64,000 bases of DNA from Micavibrio sp. UBA5572 (GCA_002425415.1 DIMG01000029.1:291213-355212), one strand, 5' to 3'. Shown: positions 44,732 to 53,565, numbered from the stretch's first letter. Notes: generated by a model not told the origin, from the sequence alone. Translations and numbers: made by a program.

Positions 44732-45421
44732 ATGCCCTCTTTGCCCAAGATTCTCTGGCATCGTAAAGCCTTGGTTCTTGGAATTATGATCTTGAGCGGG
44801 CTCTTCGGTAATACCTTGGGGTCGTTAATCAAGAATCCTTATGTTGCCCAGTCTGTGCTAGTTGTCGATGCGCCCTCTTCCGGTCTTTATCGTGATATGG
44901 CGGTGATTGCTAAAAAGAAAGTTGCCTCTACCGTCTTTTATAACCTATCCGAGGAAGAGCAAACACGGTTCAAGGTCTTCTTTCACATGGACACCAGTAT
45001 CACCGGCAAACTTTATGACCGATATAGCGGACGAGCAGTCGATTATGCGCATCCTTATGATCCTGCTACGATTCTGGCCTTACATTTTGATCTCGTTCCA
45101 TTTGAACGTGACTCGTCCTCTATCAAACTGATCTTTTCTGCTCCGCAGCCGGAGTTTGCTCTTTCCTATAGTGCCTTGATCTTCAAAGCCTATGAGGCAC
45201 AGATCAAAGACAGATATGTTTTTATCTATCAAAACAAGGAGAAGGATATCCTCTCCCCGACAGACCATAGGCAACACGTTTATGTGCGCATGGCTGTGAG
45301 TGAGGTGAATACCAAGAATCAAGCACAATGGTTTTTCATTGTTATTTTTCTCGGAGTTGGCTTGATTACGGGTGGATGTCTGGCTGTTTTGACAGAAAAG
45401 TATTTCAGAACCGAGAATTAA
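44732..45421 (+). CDS. Short Wzz-like membrane protein
   Basis: This 229-residue protein has two membrane helices (about residues 15-32 and 203-224) around a periplasmic domain, the topology of Wzz chain-length regulators. An N-terminal PSLPKILWHRKALVLGIMIL segment fits a short Wzz domain. Similarity is weak and I infer the role from topology and position between the export lipoprotein and the initiating transferase. It may complement the Wzc-like protein at 27328. Confidence 0.65.
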   Translation: MPSLPKILWHRKALVLGIMILSGLFGNTLGSLIKNPYVAQSVLVVDAPSSGLYRDMAVIAKKKVASTVFYNLSEEEQTRFKVFFHMDTSITGKLYDRYSGRAVDYAHPYDPATILALHFDLVPFERDSSSIKLIFSAPQPEFALSYSALIFKAYEAQIKDRYVFIYQNKEKDILSPTDHRQHVYVRMAVSEVNTKNQAQWFFIVIFLGVGLITGGCLAVLTEKYFRTEN

Positions 45422-45561
45422 AATATTTTTCATATTTTCGCACCAATCTTCTTTTCCATATTTTTATTAAATACTTGTTGCGGCGCGGGAGAGAAACGCG
45501 GTATGACAAGCATCAGAATAACTTTATATGGCCATACAGGTCAATTTTCAGGTGAGAAAGA

Positions 45562-47082
45562 ATGCCCTATCAGCTCCTTTCCAGAAGCGATTTATCCGTA
45601 AAAAATATTCTGCTCCTGCCTTTATGGCTTGCGAGTGCTATGATTTTTCTTGATGTCGTGATTTTTTCCAGTGCCAAATTTCTGGCAGAAGAACTCTATG
45701 TTTTTATCCGCACCGACATCATTCCAAGCGATCTTGTTGGTCTTTCCCATTACCGCCCACACCCCAATCTTCATCTGGTTTTAGGGTTTGTGGTCGCTCT
45801 GATTTTGTGGAGTCGTGGGTTATATACCAACCGCACTCCTTGGTGGTCGCAAGTCCGTATCATTACAAAAATTATGATTTTTGCCTTTATTGTGCATGGA
45901 TTTTTGAGTTTTAGCCTGCATGTTTATGAATCCCGATTGTTTATCTTTCTCTACTGGATTTTTGTTTATGCCGCGTTGCTCTTGTCCCGCGCATCCCTTT
46001 ACAAGATTGCTCAGAAATTCAAGTCGTCGTGGTTTGTTCCAACTGTTGTGATTGGAGATGCGGCGACAGCCGAAGATCTTCTCTTCGCTTTTGCTTCCGA
46101 TATAGGAACAGGGTACAGAACAGAAACCATCTTTATCCGTAGTTCTGCCGAAGACTTCGAATTTGATTTGTCGGATATGCCGTTTCCCACCGACCACATC
46201 ACGGTTGTCTATAATCCCGATGCATTGGAGTCGTTTGTCAAAGACAATCCAGAAAAGTTTTATGTTGTTTCGCTGGATGCTTTCCGCGATACAGCGCGTG
46301 AGGCTGTTTTGCAAGTGCTGACGGATGCCCAAACTCTCTATTCGATTGTCCCCTCGCTCAGCCGAGCTAATTTGTACCAGATGGAACCAAAATATTTCTT
46401 CGGGCATGATGTTGTTATGCTTCACATCCGCAGTTCTGCACCGGATGTTTTGAGCTTTTCCCTTTCTATGGTTGTCAAAAGAAGTGTTGATATTCTTGCA
46501 TCCGGAATCGCACTTTTATTGGTCGGGCCTGTTATTGGAATTTTAGGAGCGTGCCTGAAAATAGAGGGGCAAGGTGGAAGTATTTTTTATGGTGGAAAAC
46601 GTATTGGCAAAAAAGGTCAGCTTTTTCATTGCTGGAAGTTGAGATCCATGGAGCCGGATTCAGATCATTTGCTACAAAACTATCTCGCAGCAAATCCCGA
46701 TCTTCAGCAAGACTGGGAAACATACCGCAAGCTGCCGCGTGATCCTCGTGTGACCACCAAAACAGCTCGCCTTATTCGTAAACTCAGTCTTGATGAGCTT
46801 CCGCAATTGTGGAATATCTTTGTCGGTGACATGAGTTTGGTTGGCCCACGCCCTATTCTTCCTGACGAGACCGGATATTTTAATGAAAATACATTGAAAG
46901 ATTATCTATCCATCCGTCCCGGGTTGACTGGGCTTTGGCAAGTCAGCGGACGGAATAAAACCAGTTTTAAACGTCGCGTCTATTGGGATAGCTGGTACGT
47001 GCGCAACTGGTCGCTCTGGGGTGATTTTATCATTCTGATTAAAACACCTCTTGTTCTACTAACAAGAAAAGGAGCCAGTTAA
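45562..47082 (+). CDS. Undecaprenyl-phosphate sugar-1-phosphate transferase (GumD/WbaP-like)
   Basis: This polyprenol phosphoglycosyltransferase starts repeat-unit assembly by moving a hexose-1-phosphate (often glucose) to undecaprenyl phosphate. There are four to five N-terminal membrane helices (~15-150) and a CoA-binding-like middle domain (~155-300). The C-terminal bacterial sugar transferase domain has KRSVDILASGIALL, IFYGGKRIGKKGQLFHCWKLRSM, LIRKLSLDELPQLWNI, DMSLVGPRPILPDE and RPGLTGLWQVSGR. The stop codon lies inside the terminator stem. Confidence 0.95.
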   Translation: MPYQLLSRSDLSVKNILLLPLWLASAMIFLDVVIFSSAKFLAEELYVFIRTDIIPSDLVGLSHYRPHPNLHLVLGFVVALILWSRGLYTNRTPWWSQVRIITKIMIFAFIVHGFLSFSLHVYESRLFIFLYWIFVYAALLLSRASLYKIAQKFKSSWFVPTVVIGDAATAEDLLFAFASDIGTGYRTETIFIRSSAEDFEFDLSDMPFPTDHITVVYNPDALESFVKDNPEKFYVVSLDAFRDTAREAVLQVLTDAQTLYSIVPSLSRANLYQMEPKYFFGHDVVMLHIRSSAPDVLSFSLSMVVKRSVDILASGIALLLVGPVIGILGACLKIEGQGGSIFYGGKRIGKKGQLFHCWKLRSMEPDSDHLLQNYLAANPDLQQDWETYRKLPRDPRVTTKTARLIRKLSLDELPQLWNIFVGDMSLVGPRPILPDETGYFNENTLKDYLSIRPGLTGLWQVSGRNKTSFKRRVYWDSWYVRNWSLWGDFIILIKTPLVLLTRKGAS

Positions 47083-47100
47083 GTCTAGCTCCTTTTCTTT
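47067..47100 (+). terminator. Rho-independent terminator overlapping the sugar transferase stop codon
   Basis: AAAAGGAGC (47067-47075) pairs with GCTCCTTTT (47088-47096) and is followed by CTTTAAATTTT. The left arm encodes the last residues (KGAS) and the stop codon lies in the loop. Confidence 0.8.
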
Positions 47101-47154
47101 AAATTTTCGTTATTGCGAGCAACAAGAGTTCATCTCTGCTGTTACCCTGAGACG

Positions 47155-50046
47155 TTAGGCGTTTGGTGACGTTCCGCACTTATTCACATCGCTCAAGCGT
47201 TGTTCTGCGTCTCCACCCAAACTATAAACTACGGCACTTCCTTTACCCAAGGCAACATTTGCGTCTGCCCAGCAAGCCGCGTCTGTCGATGTTCCGCCTG
47301 CGCCTGTACCTGCAGCCGGCTCAATGTTTGAAAGGTTTTCTCCTGTATTGCCTTCTTCACCACCTGCGGCTGGAGCAATATTGTTAAAGTTTGTCGGCGT
47401 TGTTGGCCGTGGAACATTCACGAACCGTCCAACTGAAGGCAGGCCTGTAATAACCAGACTTCCTTTGCCGTTACTATTATATTGAGGAGCAACAAAGCTT
47501 TTAAAGACATCGCTTTGTTCAAATGTAAATGCTGCAAGAGGAACAATAGGAGGTGCGCCAACAATAAAGAAGAATTGTCCGCGATCAGGCGTATCATTGA
47601 AGTGATTTATCATCGCTTCGAGCGTTACCAGTTCAGCCGGTGTTACGAATCCCAGAACAGACGGCGCAATCGTTGTTGCCCCGATTGTGTAGCTGGCGTT
47701 CATGCCATCCAGTTGAGTTGGTAATCCTAACGGGAAGAATGCGTCCGCACCCAAATCGACAAAGAGAGTATTCTGGTCAATGAAATGTGTCTGACCAATT
47801 GTATCCCCAGTCAGGGTTAAAACGTCAGTTGGCCCATTCGGATAGAATCCCATACCGATATCAGTCTTTTCAATCGTATTGGCCAATCCTGTCAGATCAA
47901 TTTCTCCGGATTGACCAAGCAACCCATATTCCATGTTATTGGCAATTGTGTTGTCTGCAATTGTTACTTTTGAAGTTGCGCCGCCATCTAAAGAGATTCC
48001 AGCAAATCCAAACAAGGACGAATTTGTAATCGTGTTTCCGGACATCATCACATTCAAAGGTGCAGCCTTCGATACCAAGCGAATTCCATTGACGGCGGAA
48101 TTCGAAATATTGTTGTTACTAACCACAACATTTCCTGCAACCTGATCCAGATTCATTCCGTCTATGCCGGAATTGTCCAGCATGTTACCAGAGATGTTCA
48201 GGTCAGATGAATGACGCACATAAAGTCCGTAAATATCAGCAGCCGTGACTGTGTTTCCGGTGATAGTCGCGTTATTGCCCAAATTGTGGAAGATACCAAA
48301 GAAGCTGCCTGCATCATCGATCAAGTTATCGTCGATGATAACATTGGCGTTTTTCTCACTCCAGACACCCACCATACCAAGATTGGTCAGGGTGTTGGAT
48401 ACAATTTGAGCATCTGCCGAATTTTCAACCGACACGCCCGCACGGGTTACGTCATAAACTGTGTTGTTATTCACGGTCAGATCATCACTGAACACGGCTT
48501 TGATCCCGTCCCAGAGAGAACCCGTGACATCGTTATAATCAATCGTCGATGTTGCGACATGGTCAAACAGAATGCCGTTTCCACGTTCATTAGGAATTCC
48601 CAGCAATCCGGAATCTATAACCGTATTCGAAACAACAGATGTGTTGGTACTGTCAATAATATGAATACCGTCATAGTCGGATGTATCAACCAAATTTCCA
48701 AGAATGTCCGTTGCATCCGAGTCAATGACATAGACGCCGCTTTGCGCGGAATTATTGAGAATATTATTTTGGATTATAACGTTATCAGCAGATAGAACCT
48801 CAATCGCGTTATCTGCTCCCGTCACCAGAAACCCGTCAACCAATACATTGTCAGATGTTACCACGATACCGGGTGAGTTTGGTGCTATAATTGATTCACC
48901 AACTGTTCTTTCTGGATGAGAAACACTGACTCCAGCTTTAGCACCCAGCAAGGATACACCTTCTTTATTCACGGTGACCACTTCATGATATGTTCCTGGG
49001 GCAACAAAGACTGTGCCATTATTTGAAACAATCGAGATCGCTTGATTGATTTTTGCGTTGTCAGAAAGAACGGTTACTGTTTCGGCACTGCCGGAAACTG
49101 CTCCGCCAATCGTTGCTCCGAGATCAACATTTTTTGCATTCACCTGCGTGCTTTGTGCGGCAACATTTGCCGTTTGGGCAATGTTTACTTTTTTCGCAGA
49201 CAAAACAATTTGTCCATTTACCAAGCTCGCCGAGGTCGCATTGACTACACCATCAAGATTCACGACAGCATCTACAATATCTTTGGCTTGAGCTGTGCTC
49301 ATCAGGACTTTTCCTGATTCCGCTGTTATCATGCCCGTATTTTCAGAAAGCAAGTTATCGTTCTTATCGGTGTAAGCCAAAGACACCAGACCATCACCAT
49401 AGAGATCAACGGTCGCTGTTTCATTACCAGCCGCCAATATGACTTTACCCAAATTCGCCTGAATAACACCCGCGTTTTTAACAGTGGGTGCAACAAAAGC
49501 GACCAGACCGCTATCTGCCGCCGTAATCATGCCGTAATTTTCGACAGATCCCGTTCCAAAATTGAATAAATCCAGAACCGGAGCTCCGGCCATAACCTGA
49601 GCATTTAAAACATCTGCCGAAGAGGCCACAATTCCGCCAACATCAATGTGGGAAGACGGGCCAAATAAAACACCATTGCGGTCAAGAACCATCACACGAC
49701 CGTTCGCCTGTAATTCTCCCAAAATCTGGGTTGGACTTATTCCTGCATTCACAACGCGATTAACGGCCAATGAAGATGTGTTCGGTTGAAAGAATTGGAC
49801 ACGCGCATCGGTTCCGATGTTAAAACTATCCCAGTTGATGACCGTCCGGTCGGTGGCCTGATTGACATGTAATTCGCCAATGGCAGGGTTCGAGATCACC
49901 GATGTTCCACCCACCACCGTCGGATTGACCGGAAGCGTGTAATCAGCCGCGGTTGTTGAGCTGAATGGGGTAGAAATCGCAATCGCAATCAAGGCCGATG
50001 TCGCCATTAGTTTTGAACACGTATAGGCTTTTTGATGTCTGTGCAC
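47155..50046 (-). CDS. Large exoprotein: haemagglutinin (TPS) N-terminal domain plus right-handed beta-helix
   Basis: This 963-residue secreted protein has a long signal peptide (residues ~1-33). It is followed by a filamentous-haemagglutinin-type two-partner secretion domain (~35-250) with NWDSFNIGTDARVQFFQP, NRVV..ILGELQANGRVMVLDRNGVLFGP and a beta-helical run. Residues ~330-760 form a parallel right-handed beta-helix of the pectate-lyase/NosD type (repeats such as NNILNNSAQSGVYVIDSDA and ISGNMLDNSGIDGM). The C terminus has low-complexity repeats (IAPAAGGEEGNTGE / IEPAAGTGAG) and two Cys. No TpsB transporter is in the window. The beta-helix could bind or process the locus polysaccharide. 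Confidence 0.85.
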   Translation of the reverse strand: MHRHQKAYTCSKLMATSALIAIAISTPFSSTTAADYTLPVNPTVVGGTSVISNPAIGELHVNQATDRTVINWDSFNIGTDARVQFFQPNTSSLAVNRVVNAGISPTQILGELQANGRVMVLDRNGVLFGPSSHIDVGGIVASSADVLNAQVMAGAPVLDLFNFGTGSVENYGMITAADSGLVAFVAPTVKNAGVIQANLGKVILAAGNETATVDLYGDGLVSLAYTDKNDNLLSENTGMITAESGKVLMSTAQAKDIVDAVVNLDGVVNATSASLVNGQIVLSAKKVNIAQTANVAAQSTQVNAKNVDLGATIGGAVSGSAETVTVLSDNAKINQAISIVSNNGTVFVAPGTYHEVVTVNKEGVSLLGAKAGVSVSHPERTVGESIIAPNSPGIVVTSDNVLVDGFLVTGADNAIEVLSADNVIIQNNILNNSAQSGVYVIDSDATDILGNLVDTSDYDGIHIIDSTNTSVVSNTVIDSGLLGIPNERGNGILFDHVATSTIDYNDVTGSLWDGIKAVFSDDLTVNNNTVYDVTRAGVSVENSADAQIVSNTLTNLGMVGVWSEKNANVIIDDNLIDDAGSFFGIFHNLGNNATITGNTVTAADIYGLYVRHSSDLNISGNMLDNSGIDGMNLDQVAGNVVVSNNNISNSAVNGIRLVSKAAPLNVMMSGNTITNSSLFGFAGISLDGGATSKVTIADNTIANNMEYGLLGQSGEIDLTGLANTIEKTDIGMGFYPNGPTDVLTLTGDTIGQTHFIDQNTLFVDLGADAFFPLGLPTQLDGMNASYTIGATTIAPSVLGFVTPAELVTLEAMINHFNDTPDRGQFFFIVGAPPIVPLAAFTFEQSDVFKSFVAPQYNSNGKGSLVITGLPSVGRFVNVPRPTTPTNFNNIAPAAGGEEGNTGENLSNIEPAAGTGAGGTSTDAACWADANVALGKGSAVVYSLGGDAEQRLSDVNKCGTSPNA

Positions 50047-50216
50047 TTTGAATAGGCTCCCAAATCAGTCGTTAAATTTTTCTGTAATTGACACTTTGTC
50101 GCATATAACATTTTTGTTGCGCTAAAGTAACCAAAAAAATGTTTTTTGTTACAATGCTAAATGTGGCTCTTTTTCAGTTATGCCTTTGTATATCATTTGT
50201 TTTTATCTCGCCATCT

Positions 50217-50945
50217 TTATTTATTATGGCCAATTCTGGATATTGATATTATGTAAAAAAAATGCAAGATTCCCAATGTGTATCGCTTTCCTAACCTCTT
50301 GGGTTCTTTTGCCAATCTGTGCAGCCATTCCAAAGAAAGTTTTTGTACCCATAAAGGGGCGCGTTTCTTGGTTTCCGAGTAAAAATCCGCCCAACCGCCG
50401 CCGCAAATGACCAGCGGGCAGAGCTTCTGTTCGCTGATTGTTTGTGCCAACAGCTCTTGCTTTGGCATTCCCATGCATAAAACCACGATCTCTGGCTGCC
50501 TGCTCTTTATCAATTCAAGATAGTGTTCAGGGGTATGGAATCCGTGCGCCATACATACAATAGTGCTTATTCCATTTTTTTCCAGTTTCAGCTTACACGC
50601 CTCTAACGCTGCATCAGATGCGCCGAAGATAGCAATTTTCCGGTTTTTGAATTTTTTCAAGATTTTCGGGATCAAATCCGTTCCATTTAGATTTTCCGTC
50701 TCTGGATAGCCAAAAAATTTCAAAGCCAGTTTGACTCCGATTCCATCCCTCAACAGATAATTTGTTTGGAACAGGGATGTAAAAAACTCCGGTTTTTCAT
50801 AGCAAAACGTCACGGCGTGGGCATTCAAAAATGCTAAATTGATAGAGCTCTCACTCTCAAGGGTCAGTTGATCCAAATTCCATGCGAGGGAGTCGTGACA
50901 GGTCTTGGATAAGATTTTCTGTACGCGCTGTTTTTTATTTTCCAT
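50217..50945 (-). CDS. WecG/TagA/CpsF (GT26) glycosyltransferase, GumM-like
   Basis: This GT26-family transferase uses lipid-linked acceptors. The core signatures are SINLAFLNAHAVTFCYE, LLRDGIGVKLALKFFG, NGTDLIPKILKK, IAIFGASDAALEA, PEIVVLCMGMPKQE and GGGWADFYSETKKRAPLWVQKLSLEWLHRL. GumM of xanthan synthesis (a glucosyltransferase) belongs to this family. Length is 242 aa. It stands apart from the main operons, downstream of the island boundary on the minus strand. Confidence 0.92.
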   Translation of the reverse strand: MENKKQRVQKILSKTCHDSLAWNLDQLTLESESSINLAFLNAHAVTFCYEKPEFFTSLFQTNYLLRDGIGVKLALKFFGYPETENLNGTDLIPKILKKFKNRKIAIFGASDAALEACKLKLEKNGISTIVCMAHGFHTPEHYLELIKSRQPEIVVLCMGMPKQELLAQTISEQKLCPLVICGGGWADFYSETKKRAPLWVQKLSLEWLHRLAKEPKRLGKRYTLGILHFFYIISISRIGHNK

Positions 50946-51089
50946 TCCGATTCAGCCTTCTTCTTCGTTCCTTCTAAAGGAAATAAGGCCTTACATCCAA
51001 TCTTTTTTGTTGGAGGTTGACCTGCACCCTATAAAAATGGGAGTCTGAAATTTTCTGAAGAAAAAGAACAAATAAAATAATCGGATATT

Positions 51090-51367
51090 TCAAGGGCCTA
51101 TATCAGAGGTTAAGAAATCTGTCGCGGTGATACTGCCACCAGTCGTCAAGCTGATTTTTGCCGGATTCAATCCAGTTACAACACCCCACCAATTATTTTT
51201 GGCCTGAATAACTGTTCCGTTCAAATTTCCTAACACATCAAATAATGTTCCGTTGTAAACTCTGTTTTGCCCACCGCTGCCCAATGAGCCACTGCCCAAA
51301 TCAACATTATAAGTTCCTAATGTGGTATCAATCAGAAGCAAGCTGTATTTGGTCGTATTGGATATGC
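51090..51367 (-). pseudogene. C-terminal fragment of a beta-helix (right-handed) surface protein
   Basis: The open frame ends at 51090 and its last ~90 residues read like the end of a parallel beta-helix protein: TYNVDLGSGSLGSGGQN, then NGTVIQAKNNWWG, a motif very common in pectate-lyase-like repeats, and a short tail to the stop. The 5' part is missing and replaced by the IS3 OrfA stub. It is probably a broken gene left by the insertion. It is not a piece of the 47155-50046 protein as far as I can see. Confidence 0.6.
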
Positions 51368-51403
51368 GATAATCTGTTCTGTCGTATACCTTTTTCGAGC
51401 CAT
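51368..51403 (-). pseudogene. IS3-family transposase OrfA, 5' stub
   Basis: Reading the minus strand from ATG 51403 gives MARKRYTTEQII, the typical start of IS3/IS911-type OrfA helix-turn-helix proteins, preceded by GGAGGAATAGAA as ribosome-binding site. Similarity stops at about 51368, where the sequence switches to the beta-helix fragment in another frame. Confidence 0.7.
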
Positions 51404-51535
51404 TTCTATTCCTCCATAAAGTTGTCCATAATATATCCAGATTCACTCTGGATCTGGACTCCTTTATAGGGGGTGGCTCATTGTAGTGAGAAGAGAGATT
51501 TTCCTAGAATATAATAATATTTCTTCATTAGCGTA

Positions 51536-51548
51536 AATTTGACAAATT
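51536..51548 (+). promoter_or_regulatory. Palindrome and -35-like element before the island operon
   Basis: AATTTGACAAATT is a 13-bp palindrome (odd centre) that contains TTGACA, a perfect -35 hexamer. It lies 54 nt upstream of the AsnRS-like start. A related inverted repeat sharing ATTTGAC sits upstream of the LeuRS-like gene. No good -10 is seen at 17 nt (TAGTCC). Confidence 0.4.
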
Positions 51549-51601
51549 ATTCATATTCATTTAGTCCTAATTCTATTCAGAAAAAAATAGGTAGGTGTTT
51601 T

Positions 51602-52681
51602 ATGGCGGTATCTGAGGCGCAGGAAAAAATCCATTTGCGATCAAATTCCCGAGCGGAATCTGATCGAACCCTGTTTCCTCCGGAAACATGGCAGGATAAT
51701 CAGCAGCATTTTGCTTCAGCTCTCAGTCACCCTTGGTATTCCATGATTATGCGCTTAAATGGCCTAATTAGTTACTCCACCTATGATTATTTTCGATCCA
51801 AAGGTTTTCTTCCTGCACTTATGCCCATTACATCGGAGGCAGTTACAAGCCCGATGGGACTTGGAAGCGATTCCCTCCCTGTAGAGGTCGATCTGTTTGG
51901 TAACTCTACCTATCTGGCAGATTCCATGCAGTTTCACCTCGAATATATGCTGCGACAACACCCTCACGGCGTGTTCTACATCATGCCGACTTTCCGGGGA
52001 GAAGATCCTGACTCAAGGCATCTAAACCAATTCTTTCATATTGAAGCCGAATTTTGTGGTGAGCTGGATGATCTGATTTATACCATTGAAGGCTTGCTGA
52101 TCCAATATACCCAATCCATTAAAATATCGCTGGGACAAGAACTTGAACAAACAGGAATTGGTACAGATCATCTAGATCGCTTTCTTACCCTTGCAAAGGG
52201 TGGATTGCCGCGCATCAGATTTCAGGATGCTTGCAAGTTACTTGGAGATGATCAGAATTGGTACAAATTTTTGGATGGATCACCAATCTCCCTGACAAGC
52301 GAAGCAGAGCAAGAATTGCTTAAACGGTTCGGTGAAGCCGTATGGCTGACACATCTTCCAAAATTTGGGGTTCCGTTTTACCAAGCAGATGATAGTGATG
52401 GAATATCTTCGCTATGTGCCGATTTGCTTATCGGGATAGGAGAAACCGTTGGAAGCGGCCAACGCCATCACTCCTACGATAATACTCTTAAAGCACTTAA
52501 GGAACGCCATATCGATCCTGCTGCTTACGAGTGGTACCTTAGAATGAAAAAAGAATATCCTCTGCAAACATGCGGTTTTGGGATTGGCCTCGAGCGTTTT
52601 TTGCTTTGGGTCATGAAACATGATGATATTCGTGACACCCATTTAATGACCAGACTGAAAGGACAAAAATGCATTCCGTAA
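51602..52681 (+). CDS. AsnRS-like class II synthetase paralogue lacking the anticodon-binding domain
   Basis: This 359-residue protein corresponds to the catalytic domain of asparaginyl-tRNA synthetase (class IIb). Motif 2 is IMPTFRGEDPDSRHLNQF followed by the acidic IEAEF. A GIGETVGSGQRHHSYD segment matches the GIGEIIGGSQRE region of AsnRS. Motif 3 is CGFGIGLERFLLWV. The N-terminal OB-fold that binds the anticodon (about 100 residues) is absent, so it is unlikely to charge tRNA normally. Archaeal AsnRS paralogues of this build can act as asparagine synthetases, and other such proteins activate amino acids in natural-product pathways. I use ATG 51602 (AGGTAGG upstream), not the TTG at 51539. 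It is first in a four-gene operon. Confidence 0.85.
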   Translation: MAVSEAQEKIHLRSNSRAESDRTLFPPETWQDNQQHFASALSHPWYSMIMRLNGLISYSTYDYFRSKGFLPALMPITSEAVTSPMGLGSDSLPVEVDLFGNSTYLADSMQFHLEYMLRQHPHGVFYIMPTFRGEDPDSRHLNQFFHIEAEFCGELDDLIYTIEGLLIQYTQSIKISLGQELEQTGIGTDHLDRFLTLAKGGLPRIRFQDACKLLGDDQNWYKFLDGSPISLTSEAEQELLKRFGEAVWLTHLPKFGVPFYQADDSDGISSLCADLLIGIGETVGSGQRHHSYDNTLKALKERHIDPAAYEWYLRMKKEYPLQTCGFGIGLERFLLWVMKHDDIRDTHLMTRLKGQKCIP

Positions 52682-53565
52682 ACCCCAAAAAAATAACGTC
52701 ACTTGAACCATCTTCAAATGATACCACGTCACCACTTGATCTCTATGCGCTGTCTCCAGAGACTATTGGCATCATGTCATACAACGAGCTTATTGGACTG
52801 GTGCGCGAAACCAACCGCCCTCCGGGAGGATCAAATGCCATTATGGAGATTGCCCATCAGTGTTTTCTGAATCCTAGCAAAACCGTTCTTGAAATCGGAA
52901 CTAGCACCGGCATTACAGCTATTGAACTAGCTCAACTTACGGGCTGCAAGGTCGTTGGTATTGATATTAATGAAAATAGTCTGGCCGAGGCTCAAGAGCG
53001 TGCCAATCGAAAAAAAGTCGGACATCTTTGCACCTTCCAGAAAGACGATGCTACCGCTTTGTCCTTCCCAGATGAGAGCTTTGATGTTGTATTCTGCGGC
53101 AACGTCACCTCGTTGGTCAGCAACCGTGATAAGGCTTTGGCAGAGTATGCCCGCGTTTTAAAGCCCGGCGGATTGCTTGCCGCTATTCCAATGTACTATA
53201 TCAAAGAACCAAGCGACCAACTGGTCGATGATGTACGCAAGGCTATCCGTGTTAATATCACTCCACAGTACCGTCAAGACTGGGAAGTGTTTTTCAAGAT
53301 TTCTCCTTTTGTCACTTTGAGTCAATCGAATTTCTGTTTTGATGAGCTACCCGCTGCAACCGTGGATGCGTTCTGCAAAACGATACTAGAGCGGCCTCAC
53401 CTCCAATCTCTTCCTGTTCATAGTCGAGAGGCTCTAAATAAGATTTATACCCAATATATGCAATTATTTAGGATCAATCTAGCCCACATGGGATTCAGTA
53501 CTCTGATCCTGCGCAAGGAAAGTGCGGATATTGATGCGGAGTTATTTACATCGACAAAAATATGA
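52669..53565 (+). CDS. SAM-dependent class I methyltransferase of the island
   Basis: This is a methyltransferase of the UbiE/Methyltransf_11 type. SAM-binding motif I is VLEIGTSTGITAIELA (residues ~75-90), with the acidic residue in VVGIDINENSL, motif II/IV FDVVFCGNVTSL, and LKPGGLLAAIPM. An N-terminal ~60-residue segment (LYALSPETIGIMSYNELIGLVRETNRPPGG) is outside the core and may bind the substrate. The C-terminal region (~190-298) is unusual. The substrate is unknown; small molecules or a nucleotide/peptide intermediate would fit the context. It overlaps the AsnRS-like gene by 13 nt and the next gene by 4 nt (ATGA). Confidence 0.9.
   Translation: MHSVNPKKITSLEPSSNDTTSPLDLYALSPETIGIMSYNELIGLVRETNRPPGGSNAIMEIAHQCFLNPSKTVLEIGTSTGITAIELAQLTGCKVVGIDINENSLAEAQERANRKKVGHLCTFQKDDATALSFPDESFDVVFCGNVTSLVSNRDKALAEYARVLKPGGLLAAIPMYYIKEPSDQLVDDVRKAIRVNITPQYRQDWEVFFKISPFVTLSQSNFCFDELPAATVDAFCKTILERPHLQSLPVHSREALNKIYTQYMQLFRINLAHMGFSTLILRKESADIDAELFTSTKI

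Larger units (their letters stand above)
51018..51480 (-). mobile_element. IS3-family remnant: terminal inverted repeats without a transposase
   Basis: Imperfect terminal inverted repeats enclose 463 bp. The left end 51018-51045 begins TGACCTGCACCCTATAAA. The right end 51480-51457, read on the minus strand, begins TGAGCCACCCCCTATAAA. Fourteen of the first 18 bases agree and both continue to GGAGTC. On the minus strand the right end is followed by a leader and the first 12 codons of an IS3-type OrfA. The rest of the interior is a beta-helix gene fragment, not transposase. This is a decayed element or a hybrid produced by deletion, at the left edge of the synthetase/MccF island. Confidence 0.65.

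Noticed and set aside
48211..48795. 194-residue plus-strand open frame
   Set aside because: It is fully antisense to the beta-helix exoprotein, whose signal peptide and domains are clear.
51090..51446. 118-residue minus-strand open frame as a complete gene
   Set aside because: Its start lies in IS leader sequence read in the wrong frame (the OrfA stub is in another frame) and the rest is only the end of a beta-helix protein.
51539..51601. TTG start giving 21 extra residues for the AsnRS-like protein
   Set aside because: The stretch is basic and unlike synthetases, includes the TTGACA palindrome, and the ATG at 51602 has a proper ribosome-binding site.
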